Assembly (NCBI GenBank): GCA_963844405.1
Contig: CAWJNZ010000002.1
Span: forward strand, 13,317 to 77,316
DNA from: DASSUW01 sp963844405
GTDB lineage: Bacteria; Actinomycetota; Thermoleophilia; Solirubrobacterales; Solirubrobacteraceae
Direction of reading: 5' to 3'
DNA: 64,000 nt
This document shows positions 32,174 to 40,728 of the stretch, in pieces. The notes beneath the pieces are model-generated. The model was given only the letters and a program-made list of their open reading frames with translations. It had not been told where the DNA came from and searched no databases. The first letter of the stretch is position 1. Each line of letters starts with the position of its first letter. A program made the translations under genes and the position numbers.

Positions 32174-33256
32174 ATGAGCGACCAGCCCCCGGTCGCCTCA
32201 CGAGAGAGCCGCGCGCAGGTGCGCCAGATGCTCCTGATCGGCGCCGTCGCCTCGGCGCTGGGCATCGCGCTGGCCCTGTTGATCGACTGGTTCCCGGTCC
32301 CCGCCTCCGAGCAGGCCGGGCCGATCGACACGCTGTGGGACGTCCTGCTGATCGCCTCGGTGCCGGTCTTCGTCCTCGTCGAGACGATCGTCCTCTACTG
32401 CGCGATCCGGTTCCGCATGCGCCCGGGCGAGGAGCTCAAGGACGGCCCGCCGATCCACGGCAACACGAAGCTCGAGATCATCTGGACGGCGATCCCGGCC
32501 ATCCTCCTCGTCGCCCTCTGCACCTACTCCTACGTCGTGCTGACCGACATCGAGAAGGCGGAGGCCAATTCGATGGAGGTCCGCGTCGTCGGCGAGCAGT
32601 TCACCTGGAACTTCTACTACACCGATCCCACCCGCCCCGGCGAGGAGATCCGCTCCAACCAGCTCTACGTGCCCATCGACCGGCCGATCAACTTCACGAT
32701 CCAGTCCAAGGACGTGATCCACGACTTCTGGGTCCCCGAGTTCCGCATGAAGGTCGACGCGGTGCCGGGCATCGACACCCACCTGCGGGTGACGCCGAAC
32801 CGGATCGGCGAGTACCCCGTCGTCTGCGCCGAGCTGTGCGGCCTCGGGCACTCCGCGATGCGCCAGAGCGCGCACGTGATGACGCAGGAGGACTTCGACG
32901 CCCGCCTCCAGGAGCTCCAGCAGCAGGCGGCCGGCGGCGGCGGTGGCGGAGAGGAGGAGGGCGGCGGAGGCGCGGCGGCGGCCGACGGCGAGACGCTGTT
33001 CGCCGAGGCCCAGCCGACGACCTGCAAGTCCTGCCACACGCTGGCGGCCGCGGGGGCGACCGGCACGACGGGCCCGAACCTCGACGAGGTCGTCCCGGAC
33101 ATGAGCGAGGAGGAGGTGCGGCAGTCGATCCTCGACCCCGACGCGGAGGTCACCGAGGGGTTCGCGCCCGGCCTGATGCCGCGCTACGGTGACAGTCTGT
33201 CCGAGGAGCAGGTGGACGCGTTGGTGCAGTATCTGATGGAGGTGGCCGGCCAGTGA
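32174..33256 (+). CDS. caa3 oxidase subunit II with fused cytochrome c
   Basis: The 360-residue protein has two N-terminal helices (MLLIGAVASALGIALALLI; VPVFVLVETIVLYCAI) and a CuA domain with VVCAELCGLGHSAMR and VIHDFWVPEF. A Gly/Glu-rich linker (about 252-272) leads to a cytochrome c domain with CKSCH (about 287-291) and axial Met in GLMPRYGDSLS. This is the caa3 type that takes electrons from a soluble carrier. ATG 32174 follows GAGGAG. GTGA overlap couples it to subunit I. Confidence 0.94.
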   Translation: MSDQPPVASRESRAQVRQMLLIGAVASALGIALALLIDWFPVPASEQAGPIDTLWDVLLIASVPVFVLVETIVLYCAIRFRMRPGEELKDGPPIHGNTKLEIIWTAIPAILLVALCTYSYVVLTDIEKAEANSMEVRVVGEQFTWNFYYTDPTRPGEEIRSNQLYVPIDRPINFTIQSKDVIHDFWVPEFRMKVDAVPGIDTHLRVTPNRIGEYPVVCAELCGLGHSAMRQSAHVMTQEDFDARLQELQQQAAGGGGGGEEEGGGGAAAADGETLFAEAQPTTCKSCHTLAAAGATGTTGPNLDEVVPDMSEEEVRQSILDPDAEVTEGFAPGLMPRYGDSLSEEQVDALVQYLMEVAGQ

Positions 33257-35178
33257 CGACGCGAATGCGCGCCCCCGGGCTGACGCGCGGGTTCGTCTTC
33301 ATCGTGGGAGGCGTGCTCTTCTGCGCCGCGCTGATCCTGCTCATCCGTGCCGCGTACGGCTTCGAGAGCTTCGACGGCGGGCTCACGACCAAGGCGCAGA
33401 ACGCGATCCTGCTGCTCTCGCTGCTGGTCGCGCCGCTGTTCTTCTTCGTCGGGATCGGCGCGTTCGACTACTGGTTCTATTACATGGCCGGCCGGCCGAC
33501 GCGGCCGGAGGATCACTCCAGTCACGGCGCCTACTCGTGGAAGGACTACTTCCGCGTCAACACCGACCACAAGGTGATCGGCATCCAGTACGTCGTCACC
33601 TCGTTCTTCTTCATGCTGGTCGGCGGCCTGCTGGCGATGATCGTGCGCGCCGAGCTGGCGGCGCCCGGGATGCAGTTCGTGGACTCGAACGCCTACAACG
33701 GGCTGTTCAGCGTCCACGCGTCGCTGATGATCTTCCTGTTCATCATCCCGGTCTTCGCCGGTCTGGCGAACTACGTGCTGCCGCTGATGATCGGGGCGCC
33801 GGACATGGCGTTCCCGCGGCTGAACGCCCTGTCGTACTGGATGCTGCCGGTCGCCGGCATCATGATGACGGCGTCGTTCTTCGCGCCCGGCGGCTCGTTC
33901 GCGACCGGCTGGACGGCCTACTCGCCGCTCTCCACCAACGTCCCGATCGGGCAGATGTTCTTCACGATCGGGGTGCAGTTCGCGGGCGCGTCCTCGATCG
34001 CCACGGCGCTGAACTTCCTCGTGACGATCGTCACGATGCGCGCGCCCGGCATGTCGTTCTGGCGCATGCCGCTGCTCGTGTGGGCGAACTTCTCGACGTC
34101 GCTGCTGGTCGTCATCGCCACGCCGTTCATCGCCGCGTCGCAGTTCTTCGTGCTGTTCGACTACGCGCTCGGCTTCAACTTCTTCCGGCCGTCAGGGGAC
34201 GGCGACGTGCTGATGTACCAGCACGTCTTCTGGTTCTACTCCCACCCGGCCGTCTACATCATGATGCTGCCGGGCTTCGGGATCATCTCCGAGGTCATCG
34301 CCGTCAAGTCGCGCAAGCCGATCTTCGGCTACCGGATGATGGCCTTCTCGCTGCTGGCCATCGTGCTGCTCGGCTTCACGGTCTGGGCCCACCACATGTT
34401 CGTGTCGGGCATGCAGACGTGGATCCGGATCCCGATGATGGTCACGACGGCGATCATCGCCGTCCCCACCGGCATCAAGATCTTCTCCTGGCTCGCGACG
34501 CTGTGGCGGGGCGTGCTGCACCTCGACACGCCGATGCTGTTCGCGCTCGGCTTCCTGACCATGTTCACGCTCGGCGGCATCTCCGGCGTGATGCTCGCCA
34601 TGGTGCCGCTGACCATCCACGTGAGCGACACGTACTTCATCGTCGCCCACATCCACTACGTGCTCTACGGCGGCTCGCTCTTCACGATCTTCGCCGGGGT
34701 CTACTACTGGTTCCCGAAGATGACGGGCCGGATGTACGACGAGAAGCTCGGCAAGATCCACTTCTGGCTGACCTTCGTCGGCTTCAACCTGACCTTCGGC
34801 CCCATGCACCTGATCGGCGTCCAGGGGATGCCGCGCCGGGTGGCCGACTACGCCGACCAGTTCGCCGAGTGGAACCTCTTCATCTCGCTGAGCTCGTTCC
34901 TGCTCGGCTTCGCGACGCTGATCTTCGTCTACAACACCGTCGCCTCGTGGCGCAGCGGCCCGCGCGCCGTGGCCAACCCGTGGCGGGCGCTGACGCTCGA
35001 GTGGCAGGTCTCCTCGCCCCCGCCCGTGTTCAACTTCGACCGGGTGCCGCTGGTGGTCGGCGGCCCGTACGAGTACGGCGTCCCGGGCGCCCAGCACGGC
35101 ATCTTCGAGTCGCCTGCCGAGGCGAGACCCATGCAGCCCGCGGGAACCCCGTCTGACGAGAGGGAGAGCGAGTCGTGA
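33253..35178 (+). CDS. caa3 oxidase subunit I, A2-type
   Basis: A 641-residue heme-copper oxidase subunit I with two extra N-terminal helices before VNTDHKVIGIQY and an extended C-terminus. The D-channel entry ANYVLPLMIGAPD is kept. The active-site helix reads FYSHPAVYIMMLP: Tyr-Ser replaces the channel Glu, which marks A2-type oxidases such as those of Thermus/Rhodothermus caa3. WAHHMFVS and HVSDTYFIVAHIHY hold the heme/CuB ligands. It reduces O2 and pumps protons. GTG 33253 overlaps subunit II, and its stop overlaps the next gene (GTGA). Confidence 0.94.
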   Translation: MTTRMRAPGLTRGFVFIVGGVLFCAALILLIRAAYGFESFDGGLTTKAQNAILLLSLLVAPLFFFVGIGAFDYWFYYMAGRPTRPEDHSSHGAYSWKDYFRVNTDHKVIGIQYVVTSFFFMLVGGLLAMIVRAELAAPGMQFVDSNAYNGLFSVHASLMIFLFIIPVFAGLANYVLPLMIGAPDMAFPRLNALSYWMLPVAGIMMTASFFAPGGSFATGWTAYSPLSTNVPIGQMFFTIGVQFAGASSIATALNFLVTIVTMRAPGMSFWRMPLLVWANFSTSLLVVIATPFIAASQFFVLFDYALGFNFFRPSGDGDVLMYQHVFWFYSHPAVYIMMLPGFGIISEVIAVKSRKPIFGYRMMAFSLLAIVLLGFTVWAHHMFVSGMQTWIRIPMMVTTAIIAVPTGIKIFSWLATLWRGVLHLDTPMLFALGFLTMFTLGGISGVMLAMVPLTIHVSDTYFIVAHIHYVLYGGSLFTIFAGVYYWFPKMTGRMYDEKLGKIHFWLTFVGFNLTFGPMHLIGVQGMPRRVADYADQFAEWNLFISLSSFLLGFATLIFVYNTVASWRSGPRAVANPWRALTLEWQVSSPPPVFNFDRVPLVVGGPYEYGVPGAQHGIFESPAEARPMQPAGTPSDERESES

Positions 35179-35996
35179 CGAAGGTCCTGGTCCTCGCGAA
35201 CGAGACGATCGGCGGCGAGAAGCTGCTGAACGCGATCCTGGAGCGCTCGGAGGAGGGCGTCAGCTTCCACGTCGTGGTCCCGCAGGCGCGGCCGCGGCAC
35301 GGGAACGTGGTCTACGACGAGGTGGTCCGCGACAGCGCCCAGGTCCGCGTGGACCTCGCGCGCGAGTGGATGCGGGAGAACGGGATCTCCTCGAGCGGCG
35401 AGGTCGGCGACGCGGACCCGTTCCTCGCGGCGGAGGACGCCATCGCCGCCGAGGGCATCGACGAGGTGATCATCTCCACGCTGCCGGCCGAGAGCTCCGG
35501 GTGGCTGCGGCGCGACCTGCCCGAGAAGCTGCGGCAGGACACGGGGCTGCCGGTCGAGCACGTGGTGGTCGACCTCGCGCGGGAGGGCCTCCCGTTCGGC
35601 GTGACGCTGGTGGCGGCCAACCTCACCGCCGCCTCCGGCGAGCTCTCGCGGCGGCTCAAGGAGCTCGCCGACGAGGGGCCGCGGCGCTTCATCGTCGTCG
35701 TCCCGCAGGAGCACGTCCACGGCGGCGCGGTGGCCAAGGCGCGCGACCGGCTGGCCAAGCTGCTGCAGTCGCTGCGCGAGGACGGCGTCGTGGCCGCCGG
35801 CATGATCGGCGACCCGGACCCGTACACGGCGATCATGAACGCGGTCCAGTACTTCCACATCTCCGAGATCGTGATCTCCACGCTGCCGGCCGACACCTCG
35901 AAGTGGGTGGCCGACAAGCTGGTCGAGCGCGTCCAGTCGGCGACCAACAAGACGGTCGAGCACATCGAGTCCTCGCCGGTGGGCGCGGAGGCCTGA
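35175..35996 (+). CDS. Tandem universal-stress-like protein inside the caa3 operon
   Basis: The 273-residue cytosolic protein consists of two related halves (about 1-135 and 136-262). Each has a start strand (VLVLANETIGG; VTLVAANLTAA), an acidic ISTLPAESS/ISTLPADTS turn and DEVIISTLP/SEIVISTLP strands. The fold resembles UspA-type nucleotide-binding domains, but a canonical ATP motif (G2xG9GS/T) is not evident. GTG 35175 overlaps the coxA2 stop and its own stop overlaps subunit III (TGATG), so it is made stoichiometrically with the oxidase. Its role there is unknown. Confidence 0.8.
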   Translation: MTKVLVLANETIGGEKLLNAILERSEEGVSFHVVVPQARPRHGNVVYDEVVRDSAQVRVDLAREWMRENGISSSGEVGDADPFLAAEDAIAAEGIDEVIISTLPAESSGWLRRDLPEKLRQDTGLPVEHVVVDLAREGLPFGVTLVAANLTAASGELSRRLKELADEGPRRFIVVVPQEHVHGGAVAKARDRLAKLLQSLREDGVVAAGMIGDPDPYTAIMNAVQYFHISEIVISTLPADTSKWVADKLVERVQSATNKTVEHIESSPVGAEA

Positions 35997-36592
35997 TGGA
36001 GGCGCACGCCCTCGAGCACCATCACGGGCCGCCCGAGGCCCACCGCTCCTCGCGAGTCGATGCCCGGACGCTGGGCATGCTGCTTTTCATCATCAGCGAG
36101 GTGATGGTCTTCGGGGCCTTCTTCACGGCCTACTTCTTCATCCGGGTCGTGGGCGGCGCCGAGTGGCCGGCCGAGGGGACCGAGCTGCCGAAGCTGATCG
36201 CGGGCGTGAACACGTGCGTGCTGGTCTCCTCCTCGTTCACGATGCACTGGGCGCTGGAGGGCGTGAAGCAGGACAACCGCTGGGCGCTGCGGGCCGGCAT
36301 GGTCACGACGTTCCTGCTCGGCGCGACGTTCCTGTTCGTGCAGGTCAACGAGTACGTGCACGTCGGCTTCGCACCGCAGGACCACGCGCAGGGGACGATC
36401 TTCTACGGGCTCACGGGCCTGCACGGCGCGCACGTCTTCATCGGCTTGACGCTGCTGGCGATGGTCACCATCCGGGCGTTCCGCGGCCACTTCTCGGCGG
36501 CGCAGCACCACGGCGTCGAGGTGCCGGGCATCTACTGGCACTTCGTCGACATCATGTGGCTCGTCGTCTACTTCACGGTCTACATCCTGTGA
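35996..36592 (+). CDS. caa3 oxidase subunit III
   Basis: A 198-residue, five-helix subunit III: TLGMLLFIISEVMVFGAFF, a lone conserved Glu in that first helix, VNEYVHVG, GLTGLHGAHVFIGLTLL and the terminal IYWHFVDIMWLVVYFTVYIL. An N-terminal His-rich stretch (LEHHHGPPEAHRSS) is unusual. Subunit III stabilises proton uptake. ATG 35996 overlaps the Usp-like gene (TGATG), and its stop overlaps a GTG start of the next small gene. Confidence 0.93.
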   Translation: MEAHALEHHHGPPEAHRSSRVDARTLGMLLFIISEVMVFGAFFTAYFFIRVVGGAEWPAEGTELPKLIAGVNTCVLVSSSFTMHWALEGVKQDNRWALRAGMVTTFLLGATFLFVQVNEYVHVGFAPQDHAQGTIFYGLTGLHGAHVFIGLTLLAMVTIRAFRGHFSAAQHHGVEVPGIYWHFVDIMWLVVYFTVYIL

Positions 36593-36696
36593 TCGACCCG
36601 CTTCGCCGCGAGGGCGACGCGTTCAAGGTCCTGCTCTACGTGCTCGCCGTCTTCGTCGTGCTGCTCGTCCTGACGCTGATCGTGCGCGCGCTGTAA
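36589..36696 (+). CDS. Single-pass membrane peptide, caa3 accessory (35 aa)
   Basis: GTG 36589 overlaps the subunit III stop (GTGA) and encodes 35 residues: a charged N-terminus (VIDPLRREGDAFK) and one helix (VLLYVLAVFVVLLVLTLIV) ending RAL. It has the size and topology of the minimal subunit IV of bacterial caa3/ba3 oxidases. Only position and topology support this. Confidence 0.6.
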   Translation: MIDPLRREGDAFKVLLYVLAVFVVLLVLTLIVRAL

Positions 36697-36706
36697 TAGG
36701 CGCACG

Positions 36707-37522
36707 ATGGAGCTGGTGGTGGACCCTGGCGCGCTGTTGCTCGTCGCGAGCGCCGAGGCGCTGTACCTGCGCGCGCTGCGTGTGCTGCGCCGCCGCGGCG
36801 TGGCCGTGCCGCGGGGGCAGGTCTGGTTGTGGCACCTCGGCATCGCGCTGTGGGTCGTCGGGTTCCTCTCGCCGCTCCATCCCCTCAGCGACGAGCTGCT
36901 GACCGCCCACATGGCCCAGCACCTGCTGATCGCCGACCTGGCGGCACCGCTGCTGCTCGCGGGCGTGCGCAATCCCGTGCTCGGCTTCTATCTGCCCCGC
37001 CCCGCCCTCGTCACCCTCGCGCGGTCGCCGCTGCGTCGCTGGTTCGACCTCCTCAAGCGGCCGGTGGTCGCCGTCCCCGTGTACGTGCTCGTGCTCTACG
37101 GCTGGCACTTCGCGGTCTTCTTCGAGGCGGCGGTGAAGCACCCGTTCGTGCACGCGCTCCAGCACATGAGCTTCGTGGGCATCGGCGTGCTCGTCTGGTG
37201 GTCGGCGCTCGAGCCCAAGCGGCGGCGGCTGCGCGGCGAGCTGTGGAAGGTGCCGTACCTGATCGGCGCGCGGATGGCCGGGATGCTGCTCGGCATGAGC
37301 TTCGTGCTGATCCGCGTGCCGATCTACACCGGCGTCTACGCCGAGGGCGACCGCGGCCACGGCTTCAGCGCGCTGGGCGACCAGCAGACGGCGGGAGCCA
37401 TGATGGTCTCGCTCGACCTGCTGATCATGGTCTTCGCGCTGTGCTTCTTCTTCTACCGCGCGGCGCAGGACGCCGAGCGCGAGGAGCGCCGCGAGCGCGA
37501 GGCGCTGCTCACTCGACCGTGA
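36707..37522 (+). CDS. ctaG: Cytochrome oxidase assembly protein CtaG (caa3 type)
   Basis: The 271-residue polytopic membrane protein has about seven helices and CtaG-family motifs: VWLWHLGIALWVVGFLSPL, LLTAHMAQHLLIADLAAPLL, YGWHFAVFFEAAVKHPFVH and LQHMSFVGIGVLVWW. The conserved histidines are probably copper-related. CtaG proteins of this type are required for caa3 assembly in Bacillus. It follows the oxidase operon by 10 bp, and its 3' end overlaps the convergent cytochrome gene by 14 bp. Confidence 0.92.
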   Translation: MELVVDPGALLLVASAEALYLRALRVLRRRGVAVPRGQVWLWHLGIALWVVGFLSPLHPLSDELLTAHMAQHLLIADLAAPLLLAGVRNPVLGFYLPRPALVTLARSPLRRWFDLLKRPVVAVPVYVLVLYGWHFAVFFEAAVKHPFVHALQHMSFVGIGVLVWWSALEPKRRRLRGELWKVPYLIGARMAGMLLGMSFVLIRVPIYTGVYAEGDRGHGFSALGDQQTAGAMMVSLDLLIMVFALCFFFYRAAQDAEREERREREALLTRP

Positions 37523-38237
37523 GCGTGCCCTCCATGCCGCCCTCGCGGTGGCCCTCGACCGAGCAGTAGAACGTGTACTCGCCGGGCTGGAGGTCGACGT
37601 CGATCTCCGAGACGCCGCCGTTCTTGACCACCTCGCCCTTCTCGTCCACCCCGTTGCCCTCGACGGAGATGTCGTGGTCGACCGACGACTCGTTGGGCGA
37701 CTCGATCTTGAGCTGCCCGGCGGGGGCCTGGGCGTCGGCGAACACGTAGTAGAGCGCGCCCGAGGGGGCGGCCGGGATCTCCAGCACGCCGTTCTCGGCC
37801 TCGGCGGTCCCCTCCGGCCCGCCGCCGACCTCGGCCAGCGCACCCGTGTCCTCGCCCGCCTTGCCGGCGGCCGAGGCCACGTAGGCGGCCACGTCCTCGG
37901 CGTCCTCGCCGGTGACGAGCTTGGGCGGCATGGTCGCCTGGCGCCCGGTCTCGGGGTCTCGCTGCGGGTTGATCGCCGGGTTGAGGATCTGGGCGTGGAC
38001 GAGGCCCTCGAAGGTGCTCTCGCCGAGGCCGTCCTTGCGGGCGCGCTGGAACGCCTCGTCGAGGTTCGGGCCGGTGACGCCGGTGGCGCCGGCGCGCTCG
38101 AGCACGTGGCAGGACGCGCACTTGGCCACGAACTGCTCCTTGCCGTTGACCAGGTTGGTCCCCGAGTCGGCAAGGTTGCAGCCGCCAAGGGCTGCCGAAG
38201 CCGTGACGATCCCCGCCAGCAACAGCGCTCTCCTCAT
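37509..38237 (-). CDS. Lipoprotein fusing cytochrome c and cupredoxin domains
   Basis: A 242-residue exported lipoprotein: lipobox LGGC (Cys at about 20), a cytochrome c domain with CASCH (about 40-44) and a Met ligand in ATMPPKLVTGEDAEDV. A linker precedes a C-terminal cupredoxin domain with type-1 copper ligands His (VDHDISVEG), Cys-His-Met (YCSVEGHREGGMEGTL). It would shuttle electrons between donors and the caa3 oxidase at the outer face of the membrane. The heme plus blue-copper fusion is notable. It converges with ctaG and probably has its own promoter. Confidence 0.88.
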   Translation of the reverse strand: MRRALLLAGIVTASAALGGCNLADSGTNLVNGKEQFVAKCASCHVLERAGATGVTGPNLDEAFQRARKDGLGESTFEGLVHAQILNPAINPQRDPETGRQATMPPKLVTGEDAEDVAAYVASAAGKAGEDTGALAEVGGGPEGTAEAENGVLEIPAAPSGALYYVFADAQAPAGQLKIESPNESSVDHDISVEGNGVDEKGEVVKNGGVSEIDVDLQPGEYTFYCSVEGHREGGMEGTLTVE

Positions 38238-38258
38238 GAAGGGCGGAATCCTAATGAT

Positions 38259-39785
38259 TCAGCTGGCGGCAGGGCGCGGCAGCCCATCGAGCTCCCCGCG
38301 GGCGGCCGCGATCACCGAGCGGGCGACGCCGTCCCAGGAGTACGCCTCGCGGGTGGCGGCGACGATCGCCTCGCGGGTGGCGGCGCGCAGGTCGGCCGGC
38401 GCCTCGAGCCACGCCGACAGGTCGTCGGCCAGCTCGCGCACGGCGCCGGGGCCGACCTCGAAGGTCAGCCACGGGCGCGCCGGGTCGGGGGCGGCGGCGC
38501 CGAGCGTGCGCGCCACCTCTTTGAGCCCCGAGTGCGCCGCCACGACCGGCAGGGCGCCGCAGGCGGCCGCCTCGGCGGCGACCATGCCGAACGCCTCGGG
38601 GAACGTGCTCGGGACGGCCATCGCCTCGGCCGCGGGCAGGACGTCGGCCAGCTCGGAGTGGTCGAGCCGCCCCGCCCACGCGATCCGCTCCGTCATCCCG
38701 CGCGCCGCGTCGCGGTAGGCGTCCGGGTCCCCGAGCGCGTCGAGGAACGCCGCCAGGTGCGGGAGCTCGTCCCCGTGCTCGCCGCGCAGCGCGCGCGCCG
38801 CCTCGAGGTCGCCGCGCTCGAGGTCGCGCGCGAGCTGCTCGAGGCCGGCGCGGAAGGCCCCGAAGCCGACGATCAGCAGCCGCGCCCGCGGCTCGCGGGC
38901 GAGCACGAGCGGCCACGCCGCCAGCAGCAGCTCCACCCCCTTCGACGCGATCAGCTTGCCGACGAAGACCACCAGCCGGTCCTCCGGCTCGATCGTGGCC
39001 AGCGCCGCCGCCGCCTCGCCGGGCGAGCGCGCGAACGACGACTCGTCGGCGTGGTCGTGCTCCAGCGTCTCGAGCTGCCGGCCGAGGCGCTCGAGCCCCG
39101 CGTGCGCCTCGTCCCCCTCGCGCGGCGCGAACCGCTCGACGTCGACCCCGGGCGGCCCCAGCCTCGTCCGGTCCTGCACCGTCGGGTCGTCCATCTCGGT
39201 CCAGAGGCTGGCCCCGGTGTGGTAGGAGCCGACGAGGATGCCGCGCGCGCGCGCGAGACCCTCGACCGCGTAGGGCTTGAAGCGCGGGTGCGGCTTGACC
39301 GTGTACTCGAGCGCGCTGCCGTGGATCTTCACCGCGTACGGCGTGTCCTCGAGGGCGCGCGCGAGGATGGCCGGGCCCATCACGAGGTGGTTGGCGAGCG
39401 CCACGTCGGGCCGGACGCGCTCGGCCACCTCGCGGACGGCGGCCACGTTGGCGTCCACGTAGCGCTCGACCTCCTCGGGCGTCAGGTCCTGGAAGGGGCG
39501 CGCCTCGACGCCGTCGTAGCGGTCGGCGACGTAGAGCGGCAGGAGGCCGTGGATGTCGGGCCGGTAGACCGTCGCCCGCGGCGGCTCGCGCCGCACGGTC
39601 AGCTCCAGCGAGCCGCCGTCCCAGTCGCCCGCCGCGTCGACCCAGTCGAGGGCGAGCGGGTCGCGATCCTGGCACAGCAGGTGCAGCTCGTGGCCACCCC
39701 TGACCAGGGCCTCGCCGAGCGCCGCGTTGTAGACGTTGGAGCCGGTCCCCACCAGCAGATACCCGTGGAAGATCAGGACGCGCAC
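38259..39785 (-). CDS. GT4-family glycosyltransferase
   Basis: A 508-residue GT-B glycosyltransferase: N-terminal VLIFHGYLLVGTGSNVYNAALG, central VFVGKLIASKGVELLLAAWP, and the nucleotide-sugar binding E-x7-E region VPSTFPEAFGMVAAEAAACG. It has no signal or TM helices and transfers an NDP-sugar in the cytosol. The acceptor is unknown. It is isolated from the EPS region and diverges from a zinc-ribbon gene. A longer internal insertion of about 80 residues precedes the second Rossmann domain. Confidence 0.88.
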   Translation of the reverse strand: MRVLIFHGYLLVGTGSNVYNAALGEALVRGGHELHLLCQDRDPLALDWVDAAGDWDGGSLELTVRREPPRATVYRPDIHGLLPLYVADRYDGVEARPFQDLTPEEVERYVDANVAAVREVAERVRPDVALANHLVMGPAILARALEDTPYAVKIHGSALEYTVKPHPRFKPYAVEGLARARGILVGSYHTGASLWTEMDDPTVQDRTRLGPPGVDVERFAPREGDEAHAGLERLGRQLETLEHDHADESSFARSPGEAAAALATIEPEDRLVVFVGKLIASKGVELLLAAWPLVLAREPRARLLIVGFGAFRAGLEQLARDLERGDLEAARALRGEHGDELPHLAAFLDALGDPDAYRDAARGMTERIAWAGRLDHSELADVLPAAEAMAVPSTFPEAFGMVAAEAAACGALPVVAAHSGLKEVARTLGAAAPDPARPWLTFEVGPGAVRELADDLSAWLEAPADLRAATREAIVAATREAYSWDGVARSVIAAARGELDGLPRPAAS

Positions 39786-39838
39786 GGCGCGCCACTCTAC
39801 GGGGCCCGCCGTCAGACCCCCTTGCTAAGGTCCGCGCG

Positions 39839-40117
39839 ATGCCAGGAGAGACGTATCGCCTGCGCGCTCCGTCGTCAGGCCGTGAGGTCCTCATGCAGGC
39901 CGAGGCCGGGCGCGTGTACCGCGATCGGGAGACCGGCGAGGAGCTGGAGATCGTCGGCAAGCTGCTGCCGCTGCCCCCCTCGCGCTCGCGCCTGCCGTGG
40001 GCGGTGGAGACGCTGCGGTTCTGCAACTGGTGCGACCAGCCCGCGCAGCGCGACCTCAACGACTGCCCGACGTGCGGCCGGCGGATGTCCGCCCTGCCGC
40101 GCGGCGTGGAGGAGTGA
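39839..40117 (+). CDS. Small zinc-ribbon protein (92 aa)
   Basis: A 92-residue protein. Residues 62-81 contain two CxxC pairs, CNWC and CPTC, separated by 10 residues (DQPAQRDLND), forming a zinc ribbon. The N-terminal half is strand-rich (TYRLRAPSSGREVLMQ). It could bind nucleic acid or a protein partner; the family is not recognised. Its stop overlaps the GTG of the following lipoprotein gene (GTGA). Confidence 0.72.
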   Translation: MPGETYRLRAPSSGREVLMQAEAGRVYRDRETGEELEIVGKLLPLPPSRSRLPWAVETLRFCNWCDQPAQRDLNDCPTCGRRMSALPRGVEE

Positions 40118-40509
40118 GCGTCGTGCGAGGGCGGCGCCTCACCGCGATCCTCGCCGCCGGGCTTCTGGGCCTCGCCGGCTGCGGCGGTGGCGACGAGATC
40201 GCCCCCGAGGTCCCCGGCGCGCCGGCCGACTTCGCCGTCCCGGAGGCGACCGTCCAGGCCGCCGCCGACGAGGACGCCGCGGCCACGGACGACAGCGCGA
40301 CGACCGACGAGGAAGCGACCACCGACGACACGGGCACGACCGAGGAGACCGCACCGCCGGCCGACACTGGCACGACCCCGGACACGAGCGGCGGGACGGC
40401 CGCGCCGGAGGCCGAGGCCGACGGTCCGACCAATGACACGGCGCCCCCAGAGGGGTCAGAGGCGGAGCAGTTCGAGGACTTCTGCGCCCAGAATCCCGGC
40501 GCCTGCTGA
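40114..40509 (+). CDS. Acidic, low-complexity lipoprotein (131 aa)
   Basis: From GTG 40114 the product has a short basic N-terminus, a hydrophobic segment and lipobox LAGC (Cys about 23). The rest is a long Asp/Glu/Thr/Ala/Pro-rich stretch (about 45-115) and ends FCAQNPGAC with a possible disulfide pair. Such regions are disordered wall-spanning linkers. No enzymatic domain is seen; function unknown. It is coupled to the zinc-ribbon gene. Confidence 0.72.
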   Translation: MSVVRGRRLTAILAAGLLGLAGCGGGDEIAPEVPGAPADFAVPEATVQAAADEDAAATDDSATTDEEATTDDTGTTEETAPPADTGTTPDTSGGTAAPEAEADGPTNDTAPPEGSEAEQFEDFCAQNPGAC

Positions 40510-40728
40510 CCCCGCGTTAGTCAAGGCCGCGGCGTCAACGGCCGATGACGTGACCAGGACCTCTACAGGCAAGGTCAGGCCGTTCTCGATTCCACATCAC
40601 GAACGGGCGGTGACACCGCCCAGACCCCGCTGCACCGGCTGGCACGCGCCGCGGCACGGGCCCGGACCGCCGCCCAGCTGGGCGGCGAGCTCGTCGCCGC
40701 GATCCGCGAGGCGCTCGCGGTCGACCAG

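Noticed and set aside
34210..34260. Loss of the HPEVY glutamate in the second oxidase subunit I as inactivation
   Set aside because: Tyr-Ser in YSHPxV is the normal A2-type proton-channel solution, and all heme and copper ligands are kept.
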